The notes under the pieces were generated by a model, which saw nothing but the letters and a program-made list of their open reading frames with translations, did not search any database and was not told the origin of the DNA. The position numbers and the translations under genes are program-made. Source: Tumebacillus_A lipolyticus (GTDB taxonomy: Bacteria; Bacillota; Bacilli; Tumebacillales; Tumebacillaceae). From it: a stretch of DNA of 64,000 nt. The stretch covers positions 372,001-436,000 of the forward strand of contig NZ_JBHUIO010000011.1 in assembly GCF_042682745.1 (NCBI RefSeq), read 5' to 3'. Position 1 is the stretch's first letter. Each line of letters starts with the position of its first letter. This document shows, in pieces, positions 42,269 to 49,900 of this stretch.

Positions 42269-43411
42269 ATGCGCATCTTTTTCTATGAATTTCGCAAAAT
42301 TTTCACGGTCGGCATGATCGCTCTGCTCGCCGTTGCAAGCGTCATCTTCTATTTCCTTTTTCTATCGTTTGAGTTCGATCACTTTCCGAACGGACGACCA
42401 GATCGAGACATTTTCAAAATAACGGTCGAAGAGATCGCCAAGCACGGGCCGACGATGGATGAGCAACAGTTAGCCAACTTTCGCGAACGATATGACAAAC
42501 AGGTCGAAGAAGCCAATCGCTTTTTGCATACTCGTCCCGAATTTGTGTCGGCAGGTATTACAACCTATCAAGCGTTTCAGAAGATCGATCTGGAACGAGA
42601 GGACATGCAAAAACTGCGCAACCAGGTGATCTTCGATGAACAGGTGGACATCTTTTGGGAATTGCAAGCGCGAGAATTTATCATCGATCGCTATTTGAAC
42701 AAGGAAAGCTGGTTGGAAGGGCGTGGAGAGAACGAAGAGCAACGAGCGCGGGGGCATGAAATCTATCTAAGCGGTGAAGCGGATTCGATATTGCCTTGGT
42801 TTGTGTGGAGAAACTACAACCAGCTGATCGTGTTCGAGTCGATTCTGATCACGCTGAGCGTGCTGTTGATGCTCACCCCCTATTACTTGAAAGAGCGGCG
42901 CAATCGGATGTTCGATCTCCAATACTCGACCCGGACAGGTCGGACGCTGTTTCGCACGAAATGGCTGGCGGGGTGTACTGCCGCCTTGATGTTCACCACC
43001 TTGCATCTCGGTTGTTTTTTTGCCCTGTATTCCATGAACGAAACGGCTCCCTTTTGGCAGGCGGGGATCAGTTCGGTATTGAATGACTACGCATCCTGGT
43101 TCGATCTGACGTTTGGTGCGTACATCGGCATCACGATCGTTGCGATCTTTGTGCTTGCGCTCTTTACATCTGTCATCGCGCTGTTCGTATCCCGCCTTGC
43201 GCCCAGCTACTTCGCAGCGGTTGGCATCCAGGTTCCCTTTGCTTTTGTTCTCTGGAGCCTTCTCCTTGAGTACCTGCTCCATGACATCAGTTCCATTCGG
43301 CAGTCTACCTATTTGCTGATCATCGCTTACGCCTTGCTGGTGACATCTGCGATCGTCATCACCGCTCTGCGCTGGCGGCGTGAAAGGGTAACAGATATTC
43401 ATGCTGCTTAA
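42269..43411 (+). CDS. ABC-2-type permease, second subunit
   Basis: 380 residues with the same layout as the preceding permease: a first membrane segment near residues 13-33, a soluble charged domain to about 180, then several membrane segments. Both permeases contain a similar short cytoplasmic motif (YSTKRGRSLMFDK in the first, YSTRTGRTLFRTK here), so the two probably arose by duplication and form a heterodimer. AAAGGAGG precedes the ATG. Last gene of the ECF operon. Confidence 0.82.
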   Translation: MRIFFYEFRKIFTVGMIALLAVASVIFYFLFLSFEFDHFPNGRPDRDIFKITVEEIAKHGPTMDEQQLANFRERYDKQVEEANRFLHTRPEFVSAGITTYQAFQKIDLEREDMQKLRNQVIFDEQVDIFWELQAREFIIDRYLNKESWLEGRGENEEQRARGHEIYLSGEADSILPWFVWRNYNQLIVFESILITLSVLLMLTPYYLKERRNRMFDLQYSTRTGRTLFRTKWLAGCTAALMFTTLHLGCFFALYSMNETAPFWQAGISSVLNDYASWFDLTFGAYIGITIVAIFVLALFTSVIALFVSRLAPSYFAAVGIQVPFAFVLWSLLLEYLLHDISSIRQSTYLLIIAYALLVTSAIVITALRWRRERVTDIHAA

Positions 43412-43420
43412 TCGGTCAGG

Positions 43421-43454
43421 AAAAAGGAAGGTCGGCCAATTGTTGGCCGACCTT
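43421..43454. terminator. Bidirectional terminator between convergent transporter operons
   Basis: AAGGTCGGCCAA and TTGGCCGACCTT form a perfect 12-base-pair stem with a 3-base loop. On the minus strand it is followed by CCTTTTT; on the plus strand by a weak CTGTTGT. Confidence 0.78.
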
Positions 43455-43646
43455 CTGTTGTAACTTGATGATGATCGCCCCAAGACGATCTTGCAAATTC
43501 AGAATCGCTCGTCGAGAGAACCCGTTCCTACCTCCTGACTAGCTCCTCTTGAATGACTGCCAAGAGTCTCAAGCAAACACTCCGGTACAAGTGTAACAAC
43601 CACCCTTTTTCACATCCGCATGTCGAATTATTCTTTCGACAGATCA

Positions 43647-45419
43647 TCACGCATTCATTTGATGTTCCCCCGCCCACAGCAGCTTCATCTCTTCGCATGT
43701 TTCCAACAGTTCTTCCAGCCTGCCCTCCCCTGCCACCGCACCGTCTTTCAGGACGATGATGTGATCCGCTCGGCGCAAGACGGCAGGGCGGTGCGAGGCG
43801 ACCAGACAGGTCGCTTCCGCCTGTTCTTCGAGCAGGCGATCCCAGAATCTTTGCTCCGTTTCCACATCGAGCGCGCTGGAGAGATCGTCCATCACATACA
43901 GCTCTGGCGTGCGCACAAACATTCTCGCCGCCGCCGTCCGCTGACGCTGACCGCCAGAGAGCGTCGCCCCTCGCACGCCGATCACCGTGTCCGACCCGTC
44001 TGCCAACTGATCAAGATCCTGTTCCATCACCGCCTGCTTGAACGCCAGCTCGACGTCAACTTTGTCTTCCGGCAACCCCATCAGCACATTTTGGCGAATC
44101 GATTCGCTGAACAGACGCGGCACCTGTGGGGTATAGGCGCATCGTGGCGGCGTCATGAAGGAAGCGGGGTCTTCCACCTTTTGACCGTTCCAATACAGCT
44201 CCCCATCCTGTGCTGGAAGCAGTCCGAGCACCGCCCGCAACAGGGTCGTCTTCCCTGAACCGATGCGCCCGGTGACGACGGTGAGCGTTCCCCGCTTCAA
44301 CTGAAGGTGAATCCCCTCCACCCCTCGATTCGTCTCCGCGTAGCGGTAAGTCAGGTCGATCGCTTTCAACTCCTCCAAGCGATGCTCTGCTGTCTTCTGC
44401 ATATGAGCCACCGCCGGAAGTTCTCCTTTCAAATAGACTGGGCCATGCTCGACGATCTTTTCAGCTTTCTCGCCTTGGAGCAGTTCGCTCATCCGCTGAA
44501 ACGACACGGTGACTTGCTTATATTTTGCTGTCAGCATACCGAAGTGGCGGGTCAGCTGAGAGATCCAAGCCAGGTAATAGATGAAGGCGGCAAATTCGCC
44601 CACTGTAAACGCCCCTTGTAGCATCGAGGTAGCGGCGAGGAGCAGGATGACGCCGGTGCCGATATCGGTGATGTTGAGGAACACAGAGTTTAGCATCGCG
44701 CTGAACGTGCTCTCTTTGACCATCGCCTCGCCGCGCGCTTTGTTGATCTCCCGGAAGCGACGAAGCACAGACGGTTCTGCGCCTGCGACTTGAACAGCTT
44801 GGATCGCACCAAACGTCTCTCCGATCATCCCGGTCATGTTTCCTGTCTTTTCACGGCTGTCCTGACGGTAGCTGTCGATGCGCTTGCTCGCACGCTGGGC
44901 AACGACCGCAACGATCGTCAGCGGTAAAAACACCACGCAGGTGATCAGCGGGTCGATCTGCAACATCAGCACCAGTGCGATCACCGAGAAGAGAAACGCC
45001 CCGACCAGATCGAGGAACACTCCCCAGCCGAGGAACAGCGTGGCCTCTTCCACATCTTCACGAAACCGTGAGATCGCCTCACCTGCCGAGTTCGGCAATG
45101 CGCGCGCCGCCGGCTTGTTCAAAACTTGGCGCAGCAGGTTTTTGCGCATCAACAAACCGACTGTGTTTCGAAACGTTACGTCAACCCCATAATTGCAGAG
45201 ATTGATCAGTGCACGGGCGATGACCGACATGACAAACAAGGCGACGACGCCCCAGACCACGTCTGTAGAAGCTCCTGTGGCGAGCGAATCGAAAAACTTT
45301 TTCCCCACGTAGGCTGGCACCAAAAACAGCAGCCAGCCGGAGATCGCAAACGTCGCATACAGCAGATACAGCCCAGGGCGGAATCTGATCAGCTTGAACA
45401 GCAGTTGATAGGTGCTCAT
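43647..45419 (-). CDS. ABC exporter half-transporter with degenerate catalytic site
   Basis: 590 residues: a six-helix type IV exporter domain (to about 310) and an ATPase domain (about 345-590). Walker A is GRIGSGKTT, the signature is TLSGGQRQRTAAARM, Walker B ends VMDDLSSALD and the switch is ASHRP. The residue after the Walker B Asp is Asp instead of the usual catalytic Glu. The partner encoded just upstream has a canonical Glu but a non-canonical signature, so the two should form an asymmetric heterodimer. Start overlaps the partner's stop by ATGA. Substrate unknown; drug or lipid export is likely. Confidence 0.9.
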   Translation of the reverse strand: MSTYQLLFKLIRFRPGLYLLYATFAISGWLLFLVPAYVGKKFFDSLATGASTDVVWGVVALFVMSVIARALINLCNYGVDVTFRNTVGLLMRKNLLRQVLNKPAARALPNSAGEAISRFREDVEEATLFLGWGVFLDLVGAFLFSVIALVLMLQIDPLITCVVFLPLTIVAVVAQRASKRIDSYRQDSREKTGNMTGMIGETFGAIQAVQVAGAEPSVLRRFREINKARGEAMVKESTFSAMLNSVFLNITDIGTGVILLLAATSMLQGAFTVGEFAAFIYYLAWISQLTRHFGMLTAKYKQVTVSFQRMSELLQGEKAEKIVEHGPVYLKGELPAVAHMQKTAEHRLEELKAIDLTYRYAETNRGVEGIHLQLKRGTLTVVTGRIGSGKTTLLRAVLGLLPAQDGELYWNGQKVEDPASFMTPPRCAYTPQVPRLFSESIRQNVLMGLPEDKVDVELAFKQAVMEQDLDQLADGSDTVIGVRGATLSGGQRQRTAAARMFVRTPELYVMDDLSSALDVETEQRFWDRLLEEQAEATCLVASHRPAVLRRADHIIVLKDGAVAGEGRLEELLETCEEMKLLWAGEHQMNA

Positions 45420-47158
45420 GCGAACGATACCTCCATCCCCGTCTGTAAAAGTTGAGCGAATCGAGAGTCCGGCTGCTGGCAGAGCTCCTCTCTCGTCCCT
45501 TGTTCCAAGATGCCGCCCTGTTCGAGGATCAGAATCTGATCGACCGTTTGGATCGTTTGCAGGCGATGGGCGATGATGATTCCGGTGCGGTTTTCCAACA
45601 GTTTGCCGACCGCAGATGACAACAATTGCTCCGTCGCTGGATCGAGACGAGATGAGGCCTCATCAAAGATGACCAGCCCCGGATCGCGCAGATAGATCCG
45701 CGTAAATGCCAGCAATTGCGCTTGTCCTGCAGAAAAACCTGCTCCCCCGGCGCCAAGCTCCGTATCCAGCCCGCTGGGCAGCCCTTGAAACCATTCGGTG
45801 AGACCCAGTGATTCGAATGCATGCAGGATCTGCTGATCGGTGATCGACCGATCAAAAAACGTGAGGTTGTCGCGAACGGTGCCGCTAAACAGCTGCACAT
45901 CCTGCGTGACCATCGCGACTTTGGAACGAAGTTGATGCAGGCTCATCTGCTTCAGCTCGACACCCCCGAGCCGAATCGACCCGCTGCTCGGATCGTAAAA
46001 ACGAAGCAGCATCTGGGCAATCGTCGATTTTCCACTGCCTGTTCGTCCGAGCAATCCAAGCGACTTGCCAGCCTCAAGGCGGAAAGACAAGCCTTTGAAC
46101 ACCGCTTGATCTTCTGCATAGGAAAAATCCACGTTGGCAAACTCGACTTCCAACGCACCAGCTGGCAACGAGGCTACCGCACCATCAGCGATTTTGCTTT
46201 CCGTATGCAGCAGCTCCTGCGTGCGCTTGATGCAAGCTTGTGCGCGCTGCAAATCCTGAATTTGCTGGCTGATCTGTTCAACCGGAGTCCGCAGCATGTT
46301 CACATACATATACATCAAAAACACGGTGCCCAGCGTCGCGCTGCCCTGCCAGTACAAATAGGCGCCAAATGCCAGCGCCATCGCCGTCGCAACGGCGAAC
46401 AGAACGATCGTGACATTCCAGGAGGTCACCCAGGCGAGATGCGCTTTGTAATCCGATCTCATCTTGACGCGGCTCAACTCAAACAGGCGGCGCATGACAA
46501 ACTGTGCCGCACCGTTGGAACGAACATCTTCTGTGCCTGCTAAACGCTCTTCCAGAAACCCGAACAGGTTGGCGCTGTTCTGCCGTGTTTCCCCCCAACG
46601 GGAGACTGCATAGTGGCGCATCTTGTTTAGGACATAGTAGGAGACCAGGCTAAACAGGGTAAAGGAGAGGCCGACCACCCAGTTCACTTGGAACAGGATC
46701 ACCAGCATCCCGATCAGCAGCAACAGATTGCTGATCATGCGAACCCCAAATTGGGAGAAGAAGTTGGCCAACACGGTCACATCGCCATCGATTCGCTCGA
46801 TCATCGTGCCCGGAGTTGTCTGATGATGAAAGGACAGATCGAGCTTCATTGCGTGTTCCATCAGATCGCCGCGCAATTCATTGGTGGCACGCCAGGCGAT
46901 CTTCTCTCCTAAATAGGTCGCTGCCACTGAAGACAGCTGCGCCAACAGCGCAACCCCGATAAACCAGAGAGCGGTTGTCATCAGCTCTCCATCTTGCTGT
47001 GCTCCTGACGCTATATCGATAAAATTCCGCACGATTTGCGGGTTGATCAATTGCAGGCTGGTGCTCACCAACACGAAGAGCCATAAGATGGTCATTCTGC
47101 CGGCCTGTGGCTTTAAGTATTTGCTCCACAATCGAAAGACTGCCGACCGCTCGCTCAA
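45416..47158 (-). CDS. ABC exporter half-transporter with canonical Glu and SAGQ signature
   Basis: 580 residues if started at TTG 47158, which has GGAGG 10 bases upstream; the GTG at 47167 is too close to that site. Six membrane helices to about 320, then the ATPase domain with GRTGSGKST, the signature GFSAGQAQLLAFTRIY, Walker B VIFDEASSRLD and AHRLQTI. The signature lacks the usual SGGQ, while the catalytic Glu is present. It pairs with the product of 43647-45419. A sigma-A promoter is seen at 47223-47251. Confidence 0.9.
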   Translation of the reverse strand: MSERSAVFRLWSKYLKPQAGRMTILWLFVLVSTSLQLINPQIVRNFIDIASGAQQDGELMTTALWFIGVALLAQLSSVAATYLGEKIAWRATNELRGDLMEHAMKLDLSFHHQTTPGTMIERIDGDVTVLANFFSQFGVRMISNLLLLIGMLVILFQVNWVVGLSFTLFSLVSYYVLNKMRHYAVSRWGETRQNSANLFGFLEERLAGTEDVRSNGAAQFVMRRLFELSRVKMRSDYKAHLAWVTSWNVTIVLFAVATAMALAFGAYLYWQGSATLGTVFLMYMYVNMLRTPVEQISQQIQDLQRAQACIKRTQELLHTESKIADGAVASLPAGALEVEFANVDFSYAEDQAVFKGLSFRLEAGKSLGLLGRTGSGKSTIAQMLLRFYDPSSGSIRLGGVELKQMSLHQLRSKVAMVTQDVQLFSGTVRDNLTFFDRSITDQQILHAFESLGLTEWFQGLPSGLDTELGAGGAGFSAGQAQLLAFTRIYLRDPGLVIFDEASSRLDPATEQLLSSAVGKLLENRTGIIIAHRLQTIQTVDQILILEQGGILEQGTREELCQQPDSRFAQLLQTGMEVSFA

Positions 47159-47222
47159 TTCGAACACACCTCCGCATTTCTCCTCTTCAAATCATCCGAT
47201 TGTCAATATGAATAACCATTTG

Positions 47223-47251
47223 AGTATAATAAAAACAGTATATCGTTGCAA
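47223..47251 (-). promoter_or_regulatory. Sigma-A promoter of the heterodimeric exporter operon
   Basis: On the minus strand TTGCAA (47246-47251) and TATACT (47223-47228) are 17 bases apart, about 65 bases before the start of the first exporter gene. The stretch 47252-47340 shows no gene. Confidence 0.68.
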
Positions 47252-47341
47252 TGATATTTCCAATTTTATCTTAATTGCAGCTATACATCTCTCGTGAAAG
47301 TAGTATGTTGAGTGGCGGAGCTATCTCGTTTTCTTGAGTAC

Positions 47342-47384
47342 AAAAAACCTAGCTTTCTCTATCGAAGAGAAAGCTAGGTTTTTT
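47342..47384. terminator. Strong bidirectional terminator at the island end
   Basis: AAAAAACCTAGCTTTCTCT and AAGAGAAAGCTAGGTTTTTT are almost perfectly complementary with a 4-base loop. On the minus strand it directly follows the tmRNA-like fragment at 47401-47455, where a tmRNA terminator would be expected. Confidence 0.9.
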
Positions 47385-47400
47385 ACAATGTTCAGCCAAG

Positions 47401-47455
47401 ACGAGGTGCATCGAACTCCTGCCTGAAAACCTTGCTGTATGGACTTCTACGAGTG
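47401..47455 (-). pseudogene. Diverged copy of the tmRNA 3' end
   Basis: Aligned without gaps to the real tmRNA 3' part (plus-strand 48905-48959), 44 of 55 bases agree by hand count, ending in 12 identical bases CTTCTACGAGTG. Most differences are transitions. The T-arm of the fragment no longer pairs well and the CCA end is missing, so it is not functional. A second patch at 47479-47496 matches the next tmRNA segment at about 14 of 18 bases. It looks like the displaced end left by an integration into ssrA. Confidence 0.65.
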
Positions 47456-47500
47456 GCGTGAGAACTTCGAAGTCATCCCGTCATTTTTGTTGTTCAAGTA

Positions 47501-47938
47501 TCAATCTTCATTATTCTTTTCACGGGCCCACTCCATCATCGGAATAGCTGCTTGTAATACTGAAGCTGCCCAGAATAATTCCCCAGTATTCAACAGCCAT
47601 TGAGCAAGAGGTAGCTTGCCTAGTGTTCGATCCCTTGCAATCGCTGTTTCCACGAAGCTTGCTCCAACAGTTTCTCTTAGTTCTGGTACCTGTCTAATCA
47701 CACTGATTAACAGCATATTATGAATTCGTTCTCGTTCCCCTTTAGCATCTTCAAGAGTTAGATGAACTTCTTGCCACCCTATGTCTAGCCCCGAAATGTG
47801 AAGCATATCTGCCTCTCTTTTGGCAACCCACTGTTCACCATGTTCATTCTCATGGTACCAGTAATGGTAATTCTGTTTTCCCAGCGCCCATTCTGGGGCA
47901 TTATCTCCTTGCAGTTTTATTGTTATTTCTGTGTTCAT
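47501..47938 (-). CDS. Hypothetical protein in the ssrA-adjacent island
   Basis: 145 residues with AAGGAGAG 7 bases before the ATG. The N-terminal half looks beta-rich with WALGKQNYHYWYHENEHGEQW, the C-terminal half is helical with LGKLPLAQWLLNTGELFWAASVLQ. No signal peptide, membrane segment or known motif. Its composition is AT-richer than the surrounding core genes. It follows the next upstream orphan gene on the same strand. Confidence 0.7.
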   Translation of the reverse strand: MNTEITIKLQGDNAPEWALGKQNYHYWYHENEHGEQWVAKREADMLHISGLDIGWQEVHLTLEDAKGERERIHNMLLISVIRQVPELRETVGASFVETAIARDRTLGKLPLAQWLLNTGELFWAASVLQAAIPMMEWAREKNNED

Positions 47939-48036
47939 GTGTATCTCTCCTTTCGTATAGCAAGATCATAATTTCAAACAATAATTTTTTGATATTTCTA
48001 ATAATATACCCTTCTGCATGCGAAGTTAATTTTCCT

Positions 48037-48639
48037 TTAATCGCATTCGTACGAAACCACCAGAGAATATCTAATAGGGCGAAGACCTCCAAAGCTCATA
48101 GGAAGTATTTGTAGGAAATATGTGTTCCCCTCCGTGAGATTGTGAGAGAACTCAATCTTGTCTTTCGGAGGATATTGATTTGCTCCAAGATTCAAATTGG
48201 TGCATCCGTCTGAAGCATTAAGAAAAATCATCACAAATTGCTCAAGAGATAGATTTTTTAGCTCAAACTTTACCTTCCCACTTCTCACGGGTGTAAATGT
48301 ATACCAATCCCTTTGGAAAATGCTCGAAATAGTCCCTTGTACAGCTGAGTCTCCAATTTCAAGGCTCTTCGCTACTTCAAAAGGATCGTCTTCCTTTCGT
48401 CGTAGGGTATGACGCCCGTCATATTGGATACCCCGTCTTTCCAGCTCTTTGAGAAGTTTCCCGTAACCTGTTTGTATTTCCTCCTCTACTTTCTCGTCGC
48501 TAATGCCTTCGACTCCTAGAATGATTTCCAACTGATTTATTTGAATGCGAATGGCTTCAGCAAGAGCATCTATGTACGTCATACTTTCATGATCCATATA
48601 GCGTCCGATGTCTCTCTCAATTTTCTCAAAATTAAACAC
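48037..48639 (-). CDS. Hypothetical protein with a PPC-like beta domain
   Basis: 200 residues from a GTG with AGGAGGTG 8 bases upstream. The first 75 residues are helical and charged. The second half, from EIGDSAVQGTISS through DWYTFTPVRSGKVKFEL to the Asn- and Gly-containing NLTEGNTYFLQI, follows the pattern of pre-peptidase C-terminal domains, which usually bind surfaces in secreted proteins. Here there is no signal peptide, which is unusual for such a domain. AT-richer than the core genes. Role unknown. Confidence 0.65.
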   Translation of the reverse strand: MFNFEKIERDIGRYMDHESMTYIDALAEAIRIQINQLEIILGVEGISDEKVEEEIQTGYGKLLKELERRGIQYDGRHTLRRKEDDPFEVAKSLEIGDSAVQGTISSIFQRDWYTFTPVRSGKVKFELKNLSLEQFVMIFLNASDGCTNLNLGANQYPPKDKIEFSHNLTEGNTYFLQILPMSFGGLRPIRYSLVVSYECD

Positions 48640-48762
48640 AGCACATCCACCTCCTGATTATTAATATGATTTCGCTTTGAATAGGAGGATGTCCTATATT
48701 TTGGTTAGCCCAAGTGTGTGGAGCGACCAAGACGAGCAGACCCCGCCGATCTTGCAACAAAA

Positions 48763-48815
48763 AAAGGACACGCTCTTCTCGGATGACGATACCGAGAAAA
48801 GACAAGTCCTTTAGA
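48763..48815 (-). terminator. Terminator of the tmRNA gene
   Basis: On the minus strand AAAGGAC...TTTTCTCGG pairs with CCGAGAAGA...GTCCTTT and is followed by a run of T. It lies about 80 bases past the tmRNA 3' end. Confidence 0.82.
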
Positions 48816-48896
48816 GTTTGTTGATAAAGTGGTTATCACCCCGTCGGGCGAGGACGACGATCATTACATCATCGACCTCACGGTTAGGGGTATCAG

Positions 48897-49264
48897 TGGT
48901 GGAGGCGAGGGGAATCGAACCCCTGTCCGAAGACCTCGCTGCATGAGCTTCTACGAGTGTAGTCGTCTCATTTGTAGTTCACCGTCTGGACGCGGAGCGA
49001 CACGCTGCCAGCAGGCTAGCTCGCTTACGTTTCGCCGGAGGACCACGAGCAAGTCCTTCGACTATCCCGCTAAAGTGACGTTCTAAGAGCTACGCAGGAG
49101 TAAGCGCAAAGAACGGATTCACAGACTAAGCTGCGAACGCGAAGTTGTTGTTAAAGCTAGGTTTCTTAGCGTTTATCGCTTTCCGCGTTTTTTACGTGGC
49201 CTCGCAGCCCCACGACCCGCAACATCATGCTCGAACAATCCCCGTCGAATCCAAAAACGCCCCC
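48897..49264 (-). ncRNA. ssrA: Transfer-messenger RNA (tmRNA)
   Basis: The minus-strand 5' end reads GGGGGCGTTTTTGGATTCGA and the 3' end TTCGATTCCCCTCGCCTCCA plus CCA. GGGGGCG pairs with CGCCTCC to form the acceptor stem, and the T-arm is intact. The internal tag frame ends with a stop at 49126-49128 and codes for ...KKPSFNNNFAFAA, similar to the S. aureus tag ending NNNFAVAA. The exact resume codon is not certain. SmpB is encoded just upstream on the same strand. About 368 nt long. Confidence 0.95.
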
Positions 49265-49297
49265 ATGTAGAAAGGGTGGCACAGGTGTTGCTCACCT

Positions 49298-49303
49298 AGT
49301 ATA
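49298..49303 (-). promoter_or_regulatory. Extended -10 promoter element of ssrA
   Basis: TGTGGTATACT on the minus strand has TG one base before TATACT. It is 34 bases upstream of the mature tmRNA 5' end, so a short leader would be trimmed, as expected for RNase P processing. Confidence 0.6.
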
Positions 49304-49336
49304 CCACAGCTGCCTCCGCCTTCGCGAAGGTACTTC

Positions 49337-49801
49337 TTAGAACTTCTGCCGTTCTCTGAGCGCGCGCTCCATCTCGCGCTTCGCATCGCGGTTGGCGATG
49401 TCGCGGCGCTTGTCGTAGTTCTTCTTGCCCTTCGCAAGCCCAATCAACACTTTGCAATAGCCGTTGCGGATGTACAGCTTGAGCGGGACGAGCGCGTAGC
49501 CCTGCTCCCTCGTCTGGCCGAACAGCTTGTTGATCTGATGCTTGTGCAACAGCAACCTCCGCGTGCGCGTCGGGTCTACGTTGTGACGATTCCCCTGCTC
49601 GAACGGCGAGATGTGCATGTTCATAAGGGTCGCTTCCCCGTTGGCGATGCGGGCAAAGCTGTCCTTGAGGTTGGCTCGGCCCTGACGGATCGACTTGATC
49701 TCCGTTCCGGTCAGCACGATACCCGCTTCGATCGTCTCTTCGATGAAATAGTCATGAGATGCTTTCTTGTTCTGAGCGAGCACTTTCGACTCGGCTGACA
49801 T
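49337..49801 (-). CDS. smpB: SsrA-binding protein (SmpB)
   Basis: 154 residues, normal length. SmpB binds tmRNA and brings it to stalled ribosomes. Signatures are NKKASHDYFIEETIEAGIVLTGTEIKS, ANGEATLMNMHI, the RTRRLLLHK segment and the basic C-terminal tail with KGKKNYDKR, which enters the mRNA channel. GGAGGAGG precedes the start. It lies directly upstream of ssrA on the same strand. Confidence 0.97.
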   Translation of the reverse strand: MSAESKVLAQNKKASHDYFIEETIEAGIVLTGTEIKSIRQGRANLKDSFARIANGEATLMNMHISPFEQGNRHNVDPTRTRRLLLHKHQINKLFGQTREQGYALVPLKLYIRNGYCKVLIGLAKGKKNYDKRRDIANRDAKREMERALRERQKF

Positions 49802-49865
49802 GGCGCGCCACCTCCTCCTTATGTTCCATACAATTTAGCACATGAGAAAACGGCAGTCAAGGGGA

Positions 49866-49900
49866 AAACCCGCTGCATCGATGGTCAGCGGGCTTTTCTG
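49866..49900 (-). terminator. Terminator overlapping the end of rnr
   Basis: CCCGCTG and CAGCGGG with an 11-base loop are followed on the minus strand by TTTTCCCC. The stem includes the stop codon region of rnr. The T-run is short, so it may be partial. Confidence 0.6.

Noticed and set aside
47501..48639. A complete toxin-antitoxin or defence system in the ssrA island
   Set aside because: Neither protein has a recognisable nuclease, kinase, ATPase or DNA-binding motif, so only orphan status can be supported.
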